Positions 63,771 through 64,000 of a DNA stretch of 64,000 nt are shown here, one piece after another; the stretch's first letter is position 1, and every line of letters begins with the position of its first letter. The position numbers and the translations under genes are program-made. This DNA comes from DATLWN01 sp963764315 (GTDB taxonomy: Bacteria > Pseudomonadota > Zetaproteobacteria > Mariprofundales > Mariprofundaceae): contig CAVXSB010000018.1 of assembly GCA_963764315.1 (NCBI GenBank), forward strand, positions 28,501 to 92,500, read 5' to 3'. The notes under the pieces are model-generated. The model had not been told where the DNA came from. It was given only the letters and a program-made list of their open reading frames with translations, and did not search any database.

Positions 63771-64000
63771 ATGAATTGCCTTTTCACTGGCTGCATGCAT
63801 GCGGAGTTCTCCCTCGATGCCGATATCGCCTACCTGAACCATGCTGCGGTGGCTCCATGGCCCAGGCGTACGGCTAACGCCGTGCAGGCCTTTGCCGAGG
63901 AGAACCGCGCCCGGGGGGCGGCGGCATACCCCGACTGGCTGAAGACGGAGCGCGCCCTGCGTGGCCGTCTCAAGCGTCTGGTGAATGCCGCCGGCGAGAC
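63771..64000 (+). CDS. Class-V aminotransferase N-terminus (partial, cut by window edge)
   Basis: The frame from ATG 63771 runs to the window end (76 codons) and reads 'EFSLDADIAYLNHAAVAPWPRRTANAVQAFAEENRARGAAAYPDWLKTERALRGRLKRLVNAAG'. The 'YLNHAAVAPWP' opening is characteristic of PLP-dependent aminotransferase class V proteins (cysteine desulfurase-like). ATG 63795 (MHAEFS) is an equally good start. The PLP lysine lies outside the window. It is divergent from the GGDEF gene. Confidence 0.8.
   Translation, partial: MNCLFTGCMHAEFSLDADIAYLNHAAVAPWPRRTANAVQAFAEENRARGAAAYPDWLKTERALRGRLKRLVNAAGE

Overview
The window is high-GC DNA (by eye low to mid 60s %, with a few AT-richer patches) from a Gram-negative proteobacterium, most likely of the gammaproteobacterial or Acidithiobacillia type. 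Pointers are the linkages comEC-exbB-exbD, lysC-csrA, hrcA-grpE-dnaK-dnaJ-dapB, murA-hisGDCBHAF, folK-dNK/panBCD and ppk-ppx/phoU/phoBR, a Pseudomonas-type ThrB, two outer-membrane barrels and a Fur-controlled FTR1 iron permease. The genus cannot be fixed from this sequence. I see no rRNA, tRNA, CRISPR array, insertion sequence or prophage.

Layout. 0-5.3 kb: comEC tail, exbB-exbD, lysC, csrA, a fur-FTR1 iron operon behind a strong Fur box, then a convergent MgtC/DUF4010 membrane protein. 5.3-7.0 kb: an AT-richer patch with two tiny stress-type membrane proteins, then a TrkA-C membrane protein. 7.0-13.7 kb: rplM-rpsI with promoter and terminator, then hrcA-grpE-dnaK-dnaJ-dapB with a CIRCE element and a sigma-32 promoter. 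13.7-21 kb: a low-GC HAD phosphatase, a frameshifted ferredoxin/thioredoxin-reductase-like gene and a fatty-acid beta-oxidation operon. 21-23.5 kb: the AMMECR1/MEMO/radical-SAM trio. 23.7-25.2 kb: a hydrolase remnant and a small cluster of DUF2934 and Cys-rich SAP-like proteins, one carrying a degenerate receiver domain.

25.2-33.1 kb: dedA and the minus-strand murA-his operon. 33.2-37.7 kb: thrB, DUF488, a ferritin-like protein, htpG with a sigma-32 promoter, and a deoxyinosine glycosylase. 37.8-42.4 kb: msrB with a DipZ-like reductant, then panB-panC-panD. 42.6-44.4 kb: a frameshifted PAS/HD-GYP c-di-GMP gene between panB and the folK-dNK operon. 44.4-50.5 kb: xseA, an M23 peptidase, an orphan Cys-rich protein, a CheY-like regulator, a SPOR protein, folK, dNK, and a second copy of the degenerate receiver domain. 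50.5-61.9 kb: a phosphate/polyphosphate region (ppk, ppx, phoU, two outer-membrane barrels, a cNMP-domain protein, phoB, phoR, an L,D-transpeptidase, ppa) with four Pho-box-like repeats. 61.9-64 kb: DUF4389, a PAS-GGDEF diguanylate cyclase, and the start of a class-V aminotransferase.

The two most interesting signals are (i) a pair of paralogous, degenerate receiver domains (24.6 kb and 50.0 kb), one fused to a Cys-rich SAP-like module that is duplicated next door, and (ii) a compact Pho regulon in which a cNMP-binding protein heads the phoBR operon. Nine single-base shifts, all in the +1 sense and most in short homopolymers, break six genes, including biosynthetic panB. I read these mainly as sequence errors rather than gene decay.
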